Made by a program: the position numbers and the translations under genes
NCBI GenBank assembly: GCA_938010565.1
Contig: CALLUQ010000159.1
Span: 1-36,112 of the forward strand
Length of the DNA stretch: 36,112 bases
Reading direction: 5' to 3'
From: an uncultured Flavobacteriales bacterium
GTDB taxonomy: Bacteria; Bacteroidota; Bacteroidia; Flavobacteriales_D; CALLUQ01
The notes under the pieces: model-generated
What the model saw: only the letters and a program-made list of their open reading frames with translations
Told to the model about the DNA's origin: nothing
Databases searched by the model: none
In this document: positions 1 through 9,468 of the stretch, one piece after another
Layout: the number at the start of each line of letters is the position of its first letter
Position numbering within the stretch: position 1 is the stretch's first letter

Positions 1-603
1 TTCACGACCCAAGCGGTGATGGATTTGGGTGGGTATGAAATAGTGCGGTGTCCGATGAAGTGCGGTGCAACGAAAGGAGTTTAGGTGGTGCCGGGGTCGT
101 TTCACTCACTGCATAGCACAGTGGGTACCCCGCACAACAGCTGAGGCCAATGAATGGAAAGGTACTTTTTTTGGGGGGCTCCTAAAACCACACTAGAGCA
201 TTCAATGCCAGTGTTTAAGATGGCCTCAACTGCGCATGCCCACTAATTTAACATCTGCTTTTGATAAACAGAATAAAATACATCCAAATCACACAAGGTT
301 GGGACAGACTCTCAACTACGCACTGCCGTTCATGTATTCTGTCCAAAAGAAAGGGGCCGATGACCGTTGGGGGGACTACTAAATACATCTATCCACTCCA
401 CAACTGCAAAGGTGATGAAATGAACCGCTGATTGATTTCTTATTTTATAACCGGAAGACATACGGACTAAAATAAGCTATTTGTTTTTATAGCCGTGTCT
501 GAAGACACTACTTCTCATTGCTTCTTTCAAGTTCTCCTGCGGAAGACTTAAAAGAACAGGGGCAGGGCAGAGGTGGCAACGGTGTGCGAACTATCCGGGT
601 GGC
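1..603. other. gene-free left edge with inverted repeats
   Basis: I find no convincing gene here. The first ~100 bases match a second element near 11326-11443 (see the repeat entries). Two inverted-repeat systems follow. In the first, 138-149 pairs with 221-232 (11 of 12 positions, including TGAGGCCA/TGGCCTCA). In the second, the segment 335-344 can pair with either of two upstream partners: ACAGAATA at 268-275, or GGACAGA at 302-308. The rest, up to the end of the M28 peptidase gene at 604, is unremarkable. It could hold a small RNA or a degenerate mobile element; nothing in the sequence decides. Confidence 0.5.
4..110. repeat. dispersed repeat, copy A (probably cut by the left edge)
   Basis: The stretch starting ACGACCCAAGCGGTGATGGA at position 4 matches, with few changes, the stretch starting at 11326. 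About 83 bases on, a GGTGCCGGGGTCGTTTC block (87-103) matches the GGCACCGGGGTTGCTTC block of the second copy (11387-11403). The order of the two blocks is the same and the spacing differs by about 22 bases, so these are diverged copies of one non-coding element. Its function is unknown. Confidence 0.55.
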
Positions 604-1899
604 TTAATGTAAGGGCAGGCGATCGGTAAAATCAGACAACAGATGGAACAGATCGGTAAACCCGGTAAGCGGAAGCGTATCCGGTTTATCGTAAATGTTA
701 TGGTAATGCGCAATCCCTCCAAGGGTATAAATAAAAACGGCGGGTACACCGTTGGCATGAAAAGGATGGTGGTCGCTGTTGGCGGCTTCGCCGCGGATCT
801 TTACGGCCGGAAGGTAGCTGTTTTCCGCATTGATCTTTTGCATCAGATCAAATTCGGATCGGTAAACGCTGCCATTGACCACCTTAATGCCTTCCTCGCC
901 GGTTCCTAAAATATCGAGGTTCACCACAAAGCGTATCCGGTTCATTTTCACCCATGGGTGGGCCACAAAATGCGTCGATCCCAACAGCCCTGCTTCCTCG
1001 CCGGCAAAGGCAATGAATACCAGCGAATATTCGGGGGGATGTGCTGCATAGTGCCGGGCCAGCGAAATGAGCATGGATACACCCGATGCGTTGTCGTTGG
1101 CTCCGGGGAAATACTGATCGCGCCCCATGCGCCCCAAATGATCGTAATGAGCGGTAAACAGTACGTATTTCTTTTTTTTCTTTGGGTGTGTACCCGGAAT
1201 AAATCCGATCACATTGTTGGCTTTATGCGAACGAACAAATTGCTGATCTACATCGTAGCGAATTTCTCCGGCAGCAACGGGGAATTTGTTTTTTTTGACC
1301 TCAAATACCGGATATTTAAATGCCGCACGGCCCACGGACCAAGTCAGTTGATCCTCTTTGAGCAAGACCACCGGCATATTGTTGGCAAACGATCTCCAGA
1401 TCTGAAGAAAGCGCCCTTTTTCTTTTGGGGTTTCAATTCCGGCGGGGTCGATCACCAGAATGTGGGAGTTGACCCAGGCAGGATGGCCGAATTTTTCGGT
1501 TTTGACCCGGTCTTCAAGATCCGAAGCGGTATAAACGGCTACTTTCCGGCTGGCTTTCCCTCCGCCTCCGTTGGGTTCCACTATAAAATCAACTCCGGCT
1601 TTTAAAACGGTGCCATCCACAACCAGGTCCATATTTCCGGGAAAGGTGTTCACGCCAAAACGGAACGCCTGATACCAACTGTTGCGGCGTTGTTGCAATC
1701 CTGCCTTTTTGAATTCACGGGCAATGTAGGTTGCGGCCAAACTATCGCCGCCGTTTACATAACCCCGGCCATGCATTTCGGGAGCACACAGCTGATCAAG
1801 GCATTTGAAGGCATATTTTTTCTCTTGTTGTGCTTGTGTGACCAGGGTTATCCCTGCACAAACCCCCATCAATATCCATCTCCACTTTTTCATGCGCAT
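604..1899 (-). CDS. secreted M28-family zinc aminopeptidase
   Basis: Predicted di-zinc exopeptidase of the M28 family, about 431 residues, exported across the inner membrane. I chose the ATG at 1899 because it begins a signal peptide (MRMKKWRWILMGVCAGITLV, ending near TQAQQ). An open frame continues upstream but would overlap the preceding gene. The metal and catalytic positions are in order: HYDH near residue 251, GANDNASG with its Asp near 269, the GEE pair near 301-302, VNLD near 329, and a final SDHHPFH histidine near the C-terminus. The N-terminal MHGRGYVNGGDSLAATYI stretch is typical of Bacteroidota M28 proteins that strip residues from peptides in the periplasm. The gene lies 23 bases behind the 1923-2777 gene and is probably co-transcribed with it. 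The family assignment is firm; the substrate is unknown. Confidence 0.92.
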   Translation of the reverse strand: MRMKKWRWILMGVCAGITLVTQAQQEKKYAFKCLDQLCAPEMHGRGYVNGGDSLAATYIAREFKKAGLQQRRNSWYQAFRFGVNTFPGNMDLVVDGTVLKAGVDFIVEPNGGGGKASRKVAVYTASDLEDRVKTEKFGHPAWVNSHILVIDPAGIETPKEKGRFLQIWRSFANNMPVVLLKEDQLTWSVGRAAFKYPVFEVKKNKFPVAAGEIRYDVDQQFVRSHKANNVIGFIPGTHPKKKKKYVLFTAHYDHLGRMGRDQYFPGANDNASGVSMLISLARHYAAHPPEYSLVFIAFAGEEAGLLGSTHFVAHPWVKMNRIRFVVNLDILGTGEEGIKVVNGSVYRSEFDLMQKINAENSYLPAVKIRGEAANSDHHPFHANGVPAVFIYTLGGIAHYHNIYDKPDTLPLTGFTDLFHLLSDFTDRLPLH

Positions 1900-1922
1900 T
1901 CCATATTTAAATTTAAAACCGA

Positions 1923-2777
1923 TCAGGCCGGTTTGTGCCTGCGTTCTACCATCGATACAAAGTGGCGCACGGGATCGCTGCTCCATTTCCACTCATAACG
2001 ATCCGAAAGGTCGCGTAGAAGTGCTTCGGCCTTTTGTATATCAGCCATTCCGTTTAATTTTTCAACGGCATCGTTATAGGCCTGGTCTTCCCCGTTAAAC
2101 AAATCGTTCGTAAACAAAAACCGCTGATTCAGAGGAATGGCTTTTTTCAGGTCTTCGATGGGGCGGTCCTGCAATTTTTTTGCCAAGGAACGGTGTTCTT
2201 TATCGGCAGCCAACAGTTCATTGAGGTTTTTTTCTTTTTCTGCCCCGGGCTCTTCAAACAAAGGCCCTTCACCCATTTTCTTTTCTATGGCTACTGTGTC
2301 CGGTGCCGGTTTTTCCCTTTCATCGTTTTCCGCAACCTCCTTTTCCGTGGCCATGGTATTCTCTGCTATTCCGGATGGTACAACTTTCTCTTCTATTTTC
2401 TTTTTCGCCGCCTCGGATTCTTCCTCCTCAATGGCATCGATGAGGCTCATCTGGTTTCGGGGAATGATATTTTCTTGGGCCGTCATTTGGGCTTGCTGAT
2501 CAAAATTCAACTGGAAAGTCAGAGGCGATTTGCGCTTGTTTTCTTTTGGGGCAACTGCAGCGGTTGTCTTTTCCGATGCAGGCCCGGACCTTTTGTCTTT
2601 TACCGAATCTTCAAAAGCTTTGTAGCGCAATATCACCAGCCGGTCGTAAAGCTCACGCGAATTGTGCAGCATGGCTTCTACCTCTTTTCGAGACATCTGT
2701 CCTTTTTCCAATGTACCCGCTTGTGTCTCCAAACTTTTTATCAGTTCTAAAATGCTTTTGTAGGATGTTTCACTCAT
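1923..2777 (-). CDS. conserved Bacteroidota hypothetical protein, acidic linker plus helical C-terminal domain
   Basis: About 284 residues, with no signal peptide and no recognised enzyme motif. The ATG at 2777 (MSETSYKSILELIKSLE) is preferred over one eight codons upstream because the protein then starts directly with an amphipathic helix. The N-terminal ~50 residues are helical. The middle (roughly 60-190) is a low-complexity, Glu/Lys/Ala-rich linker. The C-terminal ~85 residues (LKKAIPLNQRFLFTNDLF through HFVSMVERR) form the conserved block. I remember this block from other Bacteroidota hypothetical proteins, but I know of no function. The gene is the first of a two-gene unit with the M28 peptidase. 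The architecture suggests a cytoplasmic protein with a flexible tether, but that is inference only. Confidence 0.8.
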   Translation of the reverse strand: MSETSYKSILELIKSLETQAGTLEKGQMSRKEVEAMLHNSRELYDRLVILRYKAFEDSVKDKRSGPASEKTTAAVAPKENKRKSPLTFQLNFDQQAQMTAQENIIPRNQMSLIDAIEEEESEAAKKKIEEKVVPSGIAENTMATEKEVAENDEREKPAPDTVAIEKKMGEGPLFEEPGAEKEKNLNELLAADKEHRSLAKKLQDRPIEDLKKAIPLNQRFLFTNDLFNGEDQAYNDAVEKLNGMADIQKAEALLRDLSDRYEWKWSSDPVRHFVSMVERRHKPA

Positions 2778-3140
2778 AGTTAATGGTTTCCGAATAGGCA
2801 TGACAAACCGATCTGTCCGTTTTTATGCTTGTAATACCGGTAAAATAACCTCCGCAGGGAGCACGGGCTTTTTTCTCTAAATTAGCAAACGCTTCCTACG
2901 GGAATAAAGGTATAAATTCTTCCCTAAAACAGCGTGCAGCTATTCTTCAATTATATGGACTTCAACAATCAAAGGCAAAGGCGGAAAAAAAAGGAATGCG
3001 ATCGGGTGTTTTCCGGAAAAACAGAAGGAATGAACCGGCATATACAAAGCACCCAATATGCATGGAAGAGGCTTGGGGCAGGGAAACCGGCGGCTGGTGC
3101 GGGGCAGAGTACAAAAGCAATTGACACCATCGGCTGATCC
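2778..3140. other. divergent intergenic region between the hypothetical gene and murF-alr
   Basis: This 363-base stretch separates two divergently transcribed genes and must contain both promoters. I see no clean TAnnTTTG -7 box next to either start; the nearest is TATGCTTG in the tttttatgcttgtaa run near 2830, with one mismatch. Short open frames here (for example 2934-3137 plus) have lysine/arginine-rich, low-complexity translations and look accidental. Confidence 0.4.
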
Positions 3141-5618
3141 ATGAAAACCGCACCCGTTTCTACCACCGATCTTACCGTTGCTGTTCCTGGCAAGTGGTTC
3201 CAAAAAAAGCAAGAGGGAAAGATCCGGCATTTACTGATCGACAGCCGCCGGTCTTTTGCAGGTGCCGAGACCTTATTTATTGCCATCAAAGGCCCCCGAC
3301 ATGACGGACACCGTTTTCTTCAGGCGTGTTATGAGCGAGGGGTGCGCCACTTCATGATCAGCGACCCCCGAAAGGCTTATGGCTTGGACGATGCCAACAT
3401 TTACCTGGTAGAAGATACCCTTACCGGTTTTCACGATCTGGTGGCCTGGCACCGCAGTCGTCTGAACATTCCGGTGGTAGCCATTACAGGCAGCAATGGC
3501 AAAACGGTGGTGAAAGAATGGTTGTTTCAAGTGTTAAAAGACTTGGAGCAGGTTACCCGAAGCCCCAGGAGTTACAACTCCCAGGTGGGTGTTCCATTGT
3601 CCGTATGGATGTTGAATGCCGCCGATGATACGGGCATTATTGAGGCCGGAATTTCTTTGCCGGGAGAAATGGGATCGCTTGCCCGGATGATCCGGCCTAC
3701 CTGTGGCATTTTTACCAACATCGGGAGTGCTCATTCCGAAAATTTTGAAAGCCCGCTGGCCAAGGCAAGGGAAAAAGCAAAGCTCTTCGCACATGCAAAA
3801 AGTGTGGTGTATTGTTTCGACCACAAAGAGATCCGTCAGGCCATAAGCGAAATCGGACCTGAAATGCCAGCCGCTTTTACGTGGGGGTATCATGCCAAGG
3901 CAGATGTAAAGCTCCTTTCCGTTACTCCTTTCAAAAGAGAAACCGGCATAAAAGCCCGCTGGCGAAACAACGATCTTTCCATTGTTATTCCGTTTACAGA
4001 CCAGGCATCCATCGAAAATGCTTTGCACTGCTGGGCTTATCTTCTGAAAACAGGGGTTCCAAACGAATACATTGCTGCACGAATGAAACTCCTCACGCCC
4101 ATTGCGATGCGCCTGGAGTTGATGGAAGGGATCAACAATACTTCGGTGATCAACGATGTGTACAGTTCCGATCTGGATTCGTTGGAAATTGCGCTGGATT
4201 TTATGCGCCAGCAAAAACACCACAGCCGGCAAACCGTGATCCTTTCCGAAATTGATCAGAGTGGCATGCATGCAGAAGAACTGTATCGGCAAGTAGCTGG
4301 TTTGTTACAACATTATCAGGTAGATCATTTCATTGGCATTGGAAAAGAGATGGAAAAGCACGAGTCTTTATTCAGGGGCAGTTACCTCCTTTTTTCGGAT
4401 ACCGGTGCGTTTACAGATGCATTTGAACCGACCTGGTTTGGAGATGAGACCATACTGGTAAAAGGAGCACGTCGTTTTTCTTTCGAACGGATCAGTCGTT
4501 TGCTTCAGGAAAAAGCCCACGAAACCGTATTGGAGATCAACCTGGAAGCTTTCCGGGAAAACCTGAATTATTACCGCAGTAAATTATCTCCGCACACCCG
4601 GTTAATGGTGATGGTAAAAGCCTTTTCTTATGGCTCGGGAACCTACGAAGTGGCCAATTTGCTTGAATACAACCGTGCAGATTATTTGGCGGTGGCATAC
4701 ACCGATGAGGGCATTGAATTGCGCAAAGCCGGGATCAGCTTGCCCATTATGGTGATGAATCCGGATATCAGTAGTTACGAAAGTGTGTTGCATTATCGCC
4801 TGGAGCCTGAGATCTACAGTTTCAGGGTGTTGAAAGCTTTTACAAAAGAAGTGGAACGGCATGCGATGGCAGTTCCTTACCCCATTCATCTGAAAATTGA
4901 TACGGGCATGCACCGGTTGGGTTTTGACCCCGATCAGTTGCACGAATTGATCGGCTGGTTCCAAACGCATCATGCTTTAAAAGTGTGTTCCGTTTTTTCC
5001 CATCTTGCCGGCAGCGACGACCCGGATCACGATGCTTTTTCGGAACAACAGATCGCCATTTTCCGAAACATTGGCCTGGAAATTAAAAAACACCTCGGAG
5101 ATGGTATCCGGCTCCACATACTGAACTCAGCCGGCATCAGCCGGTTTCCGGAAGCGCATTTCGATATGGTACGCCTGGGCATCGGATTATACGGCATCAC
5201 CAACAATGCGGAAGATGAAAACCAATTGCAACAAGTAAGCACTTTAAAAACAGTGATCTCGCAGATCAAACACATAAAAAAAGGGGAAACCGTAGGATAC
5301 GGCAGAAAAGGTGTGGCGGAAAAGAACCTAAAGCTCGCCACACTTCCCGTGGGTTATGCCGATGGTTTAAACCGAAAACTGGGCAATGGCAATGGCCGGG
5401 TTTTCATCAAAGGCAAACCGGCTCCTATAATCGGCAATGTTTGCATGGATATGTGTATGGTGAACATTACCGAAATTTCCGCAGCAGAAGGCGATGAGGT
5501 CATCATTTTTGGAAAAGAACAATCGGTAAACCAACTGGCCGAACTGCTTGAAACCATTCCTTACGAGGTGCTTACTTCCATTTCCAGAAGGGTAAAACGG
5601 GTATATTTTACCGAATAA
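3141..5618 (+). CDS. murF-alr: bifunctional MurF / alanine racemase fusion
   Basis: An 825-residue fusion of two cell-wall enzymes. The N-terminal ~455 residues are UDP-N-acetylmuramoyl-tripeptide:D-Ala-D-Ala ligase, with the ATP P-loop GSNGKT at 117-122 and the early LLIDSRRSFAGAETLFIAIKG block. The C-terminal ~365 residues are a PLP alanine racemase: the PLP lysine is K493 in VMVKAFSYGSG and the opposing catalytic tyrosine is Y720 in VGYGRKG. KIDTGMHRLGF and GNVCMDM are also conserved. The racemase makes D-Ala and MurF adds D-Ala-D-Ala to the cytoplasmic precursor, so the fusion joins the start and end of one branch. This gene fusion is known in Bacteroidota. The lysine motif reads VKAFSYGSG rather than the common VKANAYGHG, which I believe is usual for the fused form. 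The next real gene starts 230 bases downstream. Confidence 0.96.
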   Translation: MKTAPVSTTDLTVAVPGKWFQKKQEGKIRHLLIDSRRSFAGAETLFIAIKGPRHDGHRFLQACYERGVRHFMISDPRKAYGLDDANIYLVEDTLTGFHDLVAWHRSRLNIPVVAITGSNGKTVVKEWLFQVLKDLEQVTRSPRSYNSQVGVPLSVWMLNAADDTGIIEAGISLPGEMGSLARMIRPTCGIFTNIGSAHSENFESPLAKAREKAKLFAHAKSVVYCFDHKEIRQAISEIGPEMPAAFTWGYHAKADVKLLSVTPFKRETGIKARWRNNDLSIVIPFTDQASIENALHCWAYLLKTGVPNEYIAARMKLLTPIAMRLELMEGINNTSVINDVYSSDLDSLEIALDFMRQQKHHSRQTVILSEIDQSGMHAEELYRQVAGLLQHYQVDHFIGIGKEMEKHESLFRGSYLLFSDTGAFTDAFEPTWFGDETILVKGARRFSFERISRLLQEKAHETVLEINLEAFRENLNYYRSKLSPHTRLMVMVKAFSYGSGTYEVANLLEYNRADYLAVAYTDEGIELRKAGISLPIMVMNPDISSYESVLHYRLEPEIYSFRVLKAFTKEVERHAMAVPYPIHLKIDTGMHRLGFDPDQLHELIGWFQTHHALKVCSVFSHLAGSDDPDHDAFSEQQIAIFRNIGLEIKKHLGDGIRLHILNSAGISRFPEAHFDMVRLGIGLYGITNNAEDENQLQQVSTLKTVISQIKHIKKGETVGYGRKGVAEKNLKLATLPVGYADGLNRKLGNGNGRVFIKGKPAPIIGNVCMDMCMVNITEISAAEGDEVIIFGKEQSVNQLAELLETIPYEVLTSISRRVKRVYFTE

Positions 5619-5847
5619 AATAAAATCTTGCTTGTTTTGGGTTTTTCCGGTAGCTTGCATTCCATTCATGAAAACAAGCCCCTGGAACCCGTTTTTTGCG
5701 TATTTATACTTCCTCCTCTTTTCTAAAAAAATAAGCCCCCAACGAAAGACACCTTATCGACACCAACACGATGTTGCAAAGAGCCATTGCATCCGCCATG
5801 GTTCACGCGCCTTTTATGGCTTCCTTTTTGGTCATTCACCCGGTTTT

Positions 5848-8190
5848 ATGCGAAGTTCCGGTGTTTTTCTTTTTACCGGCCTTTCCATTTTTGCTTCCGG
5901 GCAAGGGTCGGATGTACTTTTTTCCGTTCGCGGTGGAATTTATAGCCAGTCTTTTGACCTTCATCTTTTTTGTGAAAATACCCATGCTCAAATATTCTAT
6001 ACCTTGGATGGATCTGCACCCGGAAGCAGATCCCGGCAATATACCGCCCCCCTTAAAATACAATCGGATCACGTAATACGGGCACGGACCTATGTGGATG
6101 GAAAACCCGGCAAAACCTTTACCAATAGCTATTTCCTTACCCGGAAATACACCATGCCGGTGCTTTCCGTTGCCACTAACCCGGCCAATTTATGGTCGGA
6201 TGATCGCGGAATTTACGTCCAAGGCCAAAAAGCAGACTCTACCTACCCGCACCGGGGGGCCAACTTTTGGAAAGATTGGGAACGGGTGGCGAATGTGGAA
6301 TACTACGAACCGGATAACACACTTGGATTCAATCAACAGGCAGGGGTTAAAATTTTTGGTGGCTGGAGCCGGCCTCTGCCTCAAAAATCGATGGCTTTAT
6401 TTGCCCGAAAAAAATATGGGAACCGTTATTTTAAACATGCTGTTTTCCCGGATAAAAAGGGCCTCGAAAAACACAAAGCATTGGTGCTTCGCAATTCCGG
6501 CAGCGATTTTAATATCGCGCATTTTCGGGATGCATTTATGACTTCGCTCTTAAGGAATGAAAACCTTGAACTGCAAGCTTATCAGCCAGTTGTGGTTTAT
6601 ATCAACGGCAAATATTGGGGCATCCAGAACATCCGTGAAAAAATTAACGGATCCTACCTGGCTTTTAATTGCAACGCAAACCCGGATAGCATCGATTTGC
6701 TCAAACACAGAAGCCATGTAAAAGTGGGAAGTGACCAACATTACCAGCGCTTATTGGCTTATTTGCGTACCCATTCGTTGCGCAATGCCGATCGTTATGC
6801 ATACATCCAAACCCAAATGGATGTAGCGAATTATGCCCTCTATAACATTGCTGAGATCTATTTCGATAACCAAGATGCCGGAGGAAACATTCGTTTCTGG
6901 CGCCCCCGGGAACCTGGCGGGCGTTGGCGCTGGATCTTATTTGACACCGATTTTGGATTCGGTCTCAGTAACCGAAATGCCTATAAAACCAACACATTAA
7001 CCATGTTTGCCGATTCTGCCGGCCCGGCATGGCCCAACCCGCCATGGAGTACATTCATGCTCCGGAAACTGCTGGCCAACGAAACGTTCAGGCACTTGTA
7101 CATCAACCGTTGGTGCGATCTGTTAAACACGGCCTTTCATCCGGATACGGTACAACATCAACTCCGTCGTTTTTATGCGCTTTACAAAGAGGAGATGGTA
7201 TTTCACAAAAAACGCTGGGGCGGTAAAATGACTTCCTGGGAAAAAACCCATCATGTGATGGACAATTTTGCCCGCTATCGTCCTGCTCACTGCCGCAAAC
7301 ACCTGATGGAGTATTTTGACCTGAAAGACACAGCGCTTTTGGAAATTGAGATCAACGACCCAACCTTGGGGCATGTACAACTTAACTCCATCAAAATAAA
7401 CAAAAAATATTTTGCCGGTTATTATTTCAGCGGCAACTCCATACAGGTAAAAGCAGTGGCCAATTTCGACTATGAATTTATACGGTGGGAAGGGTACCCG
7501 GATGCGTCGGAGGTGTTGACGATCGATATGAACGAAGCACTGAAACTTCGCCCTGTGTTCCGCAAGAAAAAAAACAGCCCGTTTTACCAGCAGGTTATTT
7601 TTAATGAAGTTTGTTTTTCTCAAAGTACTCCGCAGCCCGCAAGCGACTGGGTGGAGCTTTACAACCGCTCGGACTCTGCGGTGGATATAAGCGGCTGGAT
7701 CTTTAAAGACCAAAACGATAAAAACCACTTTGAAATGCCCGGCGGTCTCTCTCTTGGTCCGGGCGAACTGCTGGTGGTAGCACAACATACGGACACAGTA
7801 AAGCAGTATACATCCGGCAGCGTTCGTGTAGTCGGGAGTTTTGGTTTTGGCCTGAGCAGCAGGAAGGAGGTTTTGCGTTTGTACGATGCTTCCGGATGGC
7901 CCGTTGATTCGGTCCGCTACAACGTTCCGAAGGATAAAAAAAGGTACCGGAACATGCTTTTGTGCCATCCGGATAGCACAAAAGCCGCTTCTCCTCACTG
8001 GGATTTTGAAACAAAGGGCAGCGCCGGAATGATCAATACAAAACATGCCCAGGCGCTCGAAGCGCAGGAACGGGCTATTTTTGTGAAAAGAATGTTCTAT
8101 GCTGGAGCATCTGGCCTTTTGTGTTTACTCATTGGTGGAGCTGCTTTTTTGCGGATGCGAAAAAAAAAGCGAGCCAATGCCTCGTTTTAA
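5848..8190 (+). CDS. secreted CotH-kinase-like protein with chitobiase-type, lamin-tail and C-terminal membrane segments
   Basis: About 780 residues from the ATG at 5848, chosen because it opens a signal peptide (MRSSGVFLFTGLSIFASGQ). The open frame runs upstream to 5632, but that part is low-quality sequence. Domains in order: a chitobiase/hexosaminidase C-terminal-like beta domain (~30-98, IFYTLDGSAPGSRSRQYTAP); a CotH-kinase domain with WGIQNIREKING (~257) and the metal-binding WRWILFDTDFGFG (~362-372); a beta linker; a lamin-tail domain (~573-650, IFNEVCFSQ, DWVELYNRSDSAVDISGWIF); and a C-terminal hydrophobic helix followed by RMRKKKR. CotH proteins are atypical secretory-pathway kinases. 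Lamin-tail and CotH domains often co-occur in Bacteroidota surface proteins. Unusually, there is no T9SS sorting domain; the C-terminal helix plus basic tail implies inner-membrane anchoring or a processed sorting signal. The target is unknown. Confidence 0.88.
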   Translation: MRSSGVFLFTGLSIFASGQGSDVLFSVRGGIYSQSFDLHLFCENTHAQIFYTLDGSAPGSRSRQYTAPLKIQSDHVIRARTYVDGKPGKTFTNSYFLTRKYTMPVLSVATNPANLWSDDRGIYVQGQKADSTYPHRGANFWKDWERVANVEYYEPDNTLGFNQQAGVKIFGGWSRPLPQKSMALFARKKYGNRYFKHAVFPDKKGLEKHKALVLRNSGSDFNIAHFRDAFMTSLLRNENLELQAYQPVVVYINGKYWGIQNIREKINGSYLAFNCNANPDSIDLLKHRSHVKVGSDQHYQRLLAYLRTHSLRNADRYAYIQTQMDVANYALYNIAEIYFDNQDAGGNIRFWRPREPGGRWRWILFDTDFGFGLSNRNAYKTNTLTMFADSAGPAWPNPPWSTFMLRKLLANETFRHLYINRWCDLLNTAFHPDTVQHQLRRFYALYKEEMVFHKKRWGGKMTSWEKTHHVMDNFARYRPAHCRKHLMEYFDLKDTALLEIEINDPTLGHVQLNSIKINKKYFAGYYFSGNSIQVKAVANFDYEFIRWEGYPDASEVLTIDMNEALKLRPVFRKKKNSPFYQQVIFNEVCFSQSTPQPASDWVELYNRSDSAVDISGWIFKDQNDKNHFEMPGGLSLGPGELLVVAQHTDTVKQYTSGSVRVVGSFGFGLSSRKEVLRLYDASGWPVDSVRYNVPKDKKRYRNMLLCHPDSTKAASPHWDFETKGSAGMINTKHAQALEAQERAIFVKRMFYAGASGLLCLLIGGAAFLRMRKKKRANASF

Positions 8191-8344
8191 TCTGTAGATC
8201 AAATGTATTTTCTTTGGGGGCGGTTGCTGCAGATCCGGCCTTGTACCACTATCGGGGTGGCTATCTCTGAAAAACGGAATGCCGAACACGCTCCAAAAGG
8301 CCATCCCATCGGAGCAGCCTCTTTTAATCATCAACCAACTGCAA

Positions 8345-9172
8345 CTAACTGAACAACACGCTTCCGGGTACCGTAGCAGTAAGCGGATTTACCACCATTA
8401 CCGGGATCTGTGCTTCGTTGGTAATGATATCTTGTTCGTAAGTGTTGCCAAATATGCCTAGTAAGTTGTTTTCTTGCATGTTCATAATTGTGATCAGATC
8501 GGCATTTTTTTCGATCGAAAAACGCAACAACTCTTTCGCAAAATTATGGCTTTTTGCTATTGAAAGGTTGGTCGTATGCTCTACTTTTCGCTCTTTCAGG
8601 AACTTTTCCGCATAGCCGAGGTTTCGGTTCAATTGGTTCGACAGGTATTCATCGGTTTCGCGCGGAGTGATCAGGTGAACTTTGGAATTGAAAAAAGAAG
8701 CCATATCGGCCACAACCTGAAGTTTCTGTTTGGTTTCTCCGGAAAGATCGAGCGGCACAACAAGGTTCGTATAACCAAATTGTGGCGGTTTTTCCTGTAC
8801 CACTATAAACGGAATTTTCGAACGGGTAATTACTTTTAGTGCATAACTGCCGGTAAGGAACTGAAGCCCGCGGAGCCCGTGTGTTCCCATGATGATCACT
8901 TCAACATCCGACTCTGCGGCAACATCGCTGATGTCTTCAAAAATATTCCCAACGCGTACAATCGGATGAAGGCGAATGGGGGTTTGTTTGCTGCTCTTTT
9001 CTATTTCGGCAGCGAGTTTTGCTTTTGCATTCTCTAATTCTTCCCGTTTGCCTACCACGTGAAGGAAATACACTTCGGCATCAATGGTTTTGGCAATTTC
9101 CAATGCATGGGCTACCGCACATTCGGCTACTTTAGAAAAATCGTGCGGTACAAGGATCTTCTTCTTTTCCAT
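8345..9172 (-). CDS. tandem universal stress protein (UspA family)
   Basis: A cytoplasmic protein of about 275 residues with two Usp domains in tandem. The ATG at 9172 (MEKKKILVPHDFSK) is the natural Usp start; the frame upstream of it is not Usp-like. Domain 1 (~1-140) has the nucleotide-binding glycine pattern GTHGLRGLQFLTGSYALKVI. Domain 2 (~150-275) has a degenerate version (MNMQENNLLGIFGNTYEQDI) and probably does not bind ATP in the same way. A good Bacteroidota promoter lies 40 bases upstream (9212-9244). Tandem Usp proteins are common in this phylum and respond to starvation or redox stress. The neighbouring Hsp20 gene, in the same orientation but behind its own hairpin, suggests a small stress cluster. 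Confidence 0.9.
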   Translation of the reverse strand: MEKKKILVPHDFSKVAECAVAHALEIAKTIDAEVYFLHVVGKREELENAKAKLAAEIEKSSKQTPIRLHPIVRVGNIFEDISDVAAESDVEVIIMGTHGLRGLQFLTGSYALKVITRSKIPFIVVQEKPPQFGYTNLVVPLDLSGETKQKLQVVADMASFFNSKVHLITPRETDEYLSNQLNRNLGYAEKFLKERKVEHTTNLSIAKSHNFAKELLRFSIEKNADLITIMNMQENNLLGIFGNTYEQDIITNEAQIPVMVVNPLTATVPGSVLFS

Positions 9173-9211
9173 AAATAAGGGTTTAAATCGGAATGGAGTT
9201 TCAATTGCAGG

Positions 9212-9244
9212 CAAATATAAAAGCAAAAGCAAACATTAAACAAA
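9212..9244 (-). promoter_or_regulatory. Bacteroidota-type promoter for the usp gene
   Basis: Read on the minus strand, there is a TTTG (complement of 9241-9244), 21 bases, then TATATTTG (complement of 9212-9219). This matches the TTTG / TAnnTTTG consensus of Bacteroidota housekeeping promoters, about 40 bases before the ATG at 9172. The prediction rests on sequence match and spacing only. Confidence 0.55.
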
Positions 9245-9380
9245 CGGTTCTCCTTTTTAATAAGCCATTTAAGGCATGGTAATCATCATTACAATGCGGA
9301 ATCGGCCGTTGTTTATCCGGGATCAGGAATTTTCTTTGGCAATATTCGGGTTTTTGCAAAAAGTTTTCGTTGCTTTTGCA

Positions 9381-9416
9381 AGAATGCCGGCTTACCCTTG
9401 AGTAAACCGGCATTCT
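9381..9416. terminator. strong hairpin between hsp20 and usp
   Basis: AGAATGCCGG (9381-9390) pairs perfectly with CCGGCATTCT (9407-9416), and the stem extends four more pairs inward after one mismatch, leaving a 6-base loop. It sits 53 bases after the hsp20 stop, as expected for a terminator. There is no clean U-tract on either strand, so it could instead be a transcript-stabilising hairpin. Confidence 0.5.
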
Positions 9417-9468
9417 CTAACTCACCCTACTTCAACTACTCCTAGATCCTAAGTGCGTTTTAAATGAT

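Noticed and set aside
643-1605. Plus-strand open frames inside the M28 peptidase gene
   Set aside because: They lie opposite a gene with full catalytic motifs; their translations have no domains and a skewed Cys/Phe/Gly composition.
2193-2750. Phe-rich, seemingly membrane-like plus-strand frame
   Set aside because: It is the complement of the Glu/Lys-rich linker of the minus-strand hypothetical protein, which automatically reads as Phe/Leu.
9201-9413. 70-residue minus-strand frame upstream of usp
   Set aside because: It runs through the hairpin at 9381-9416 and the usp promoter; the translation is not protein-like.
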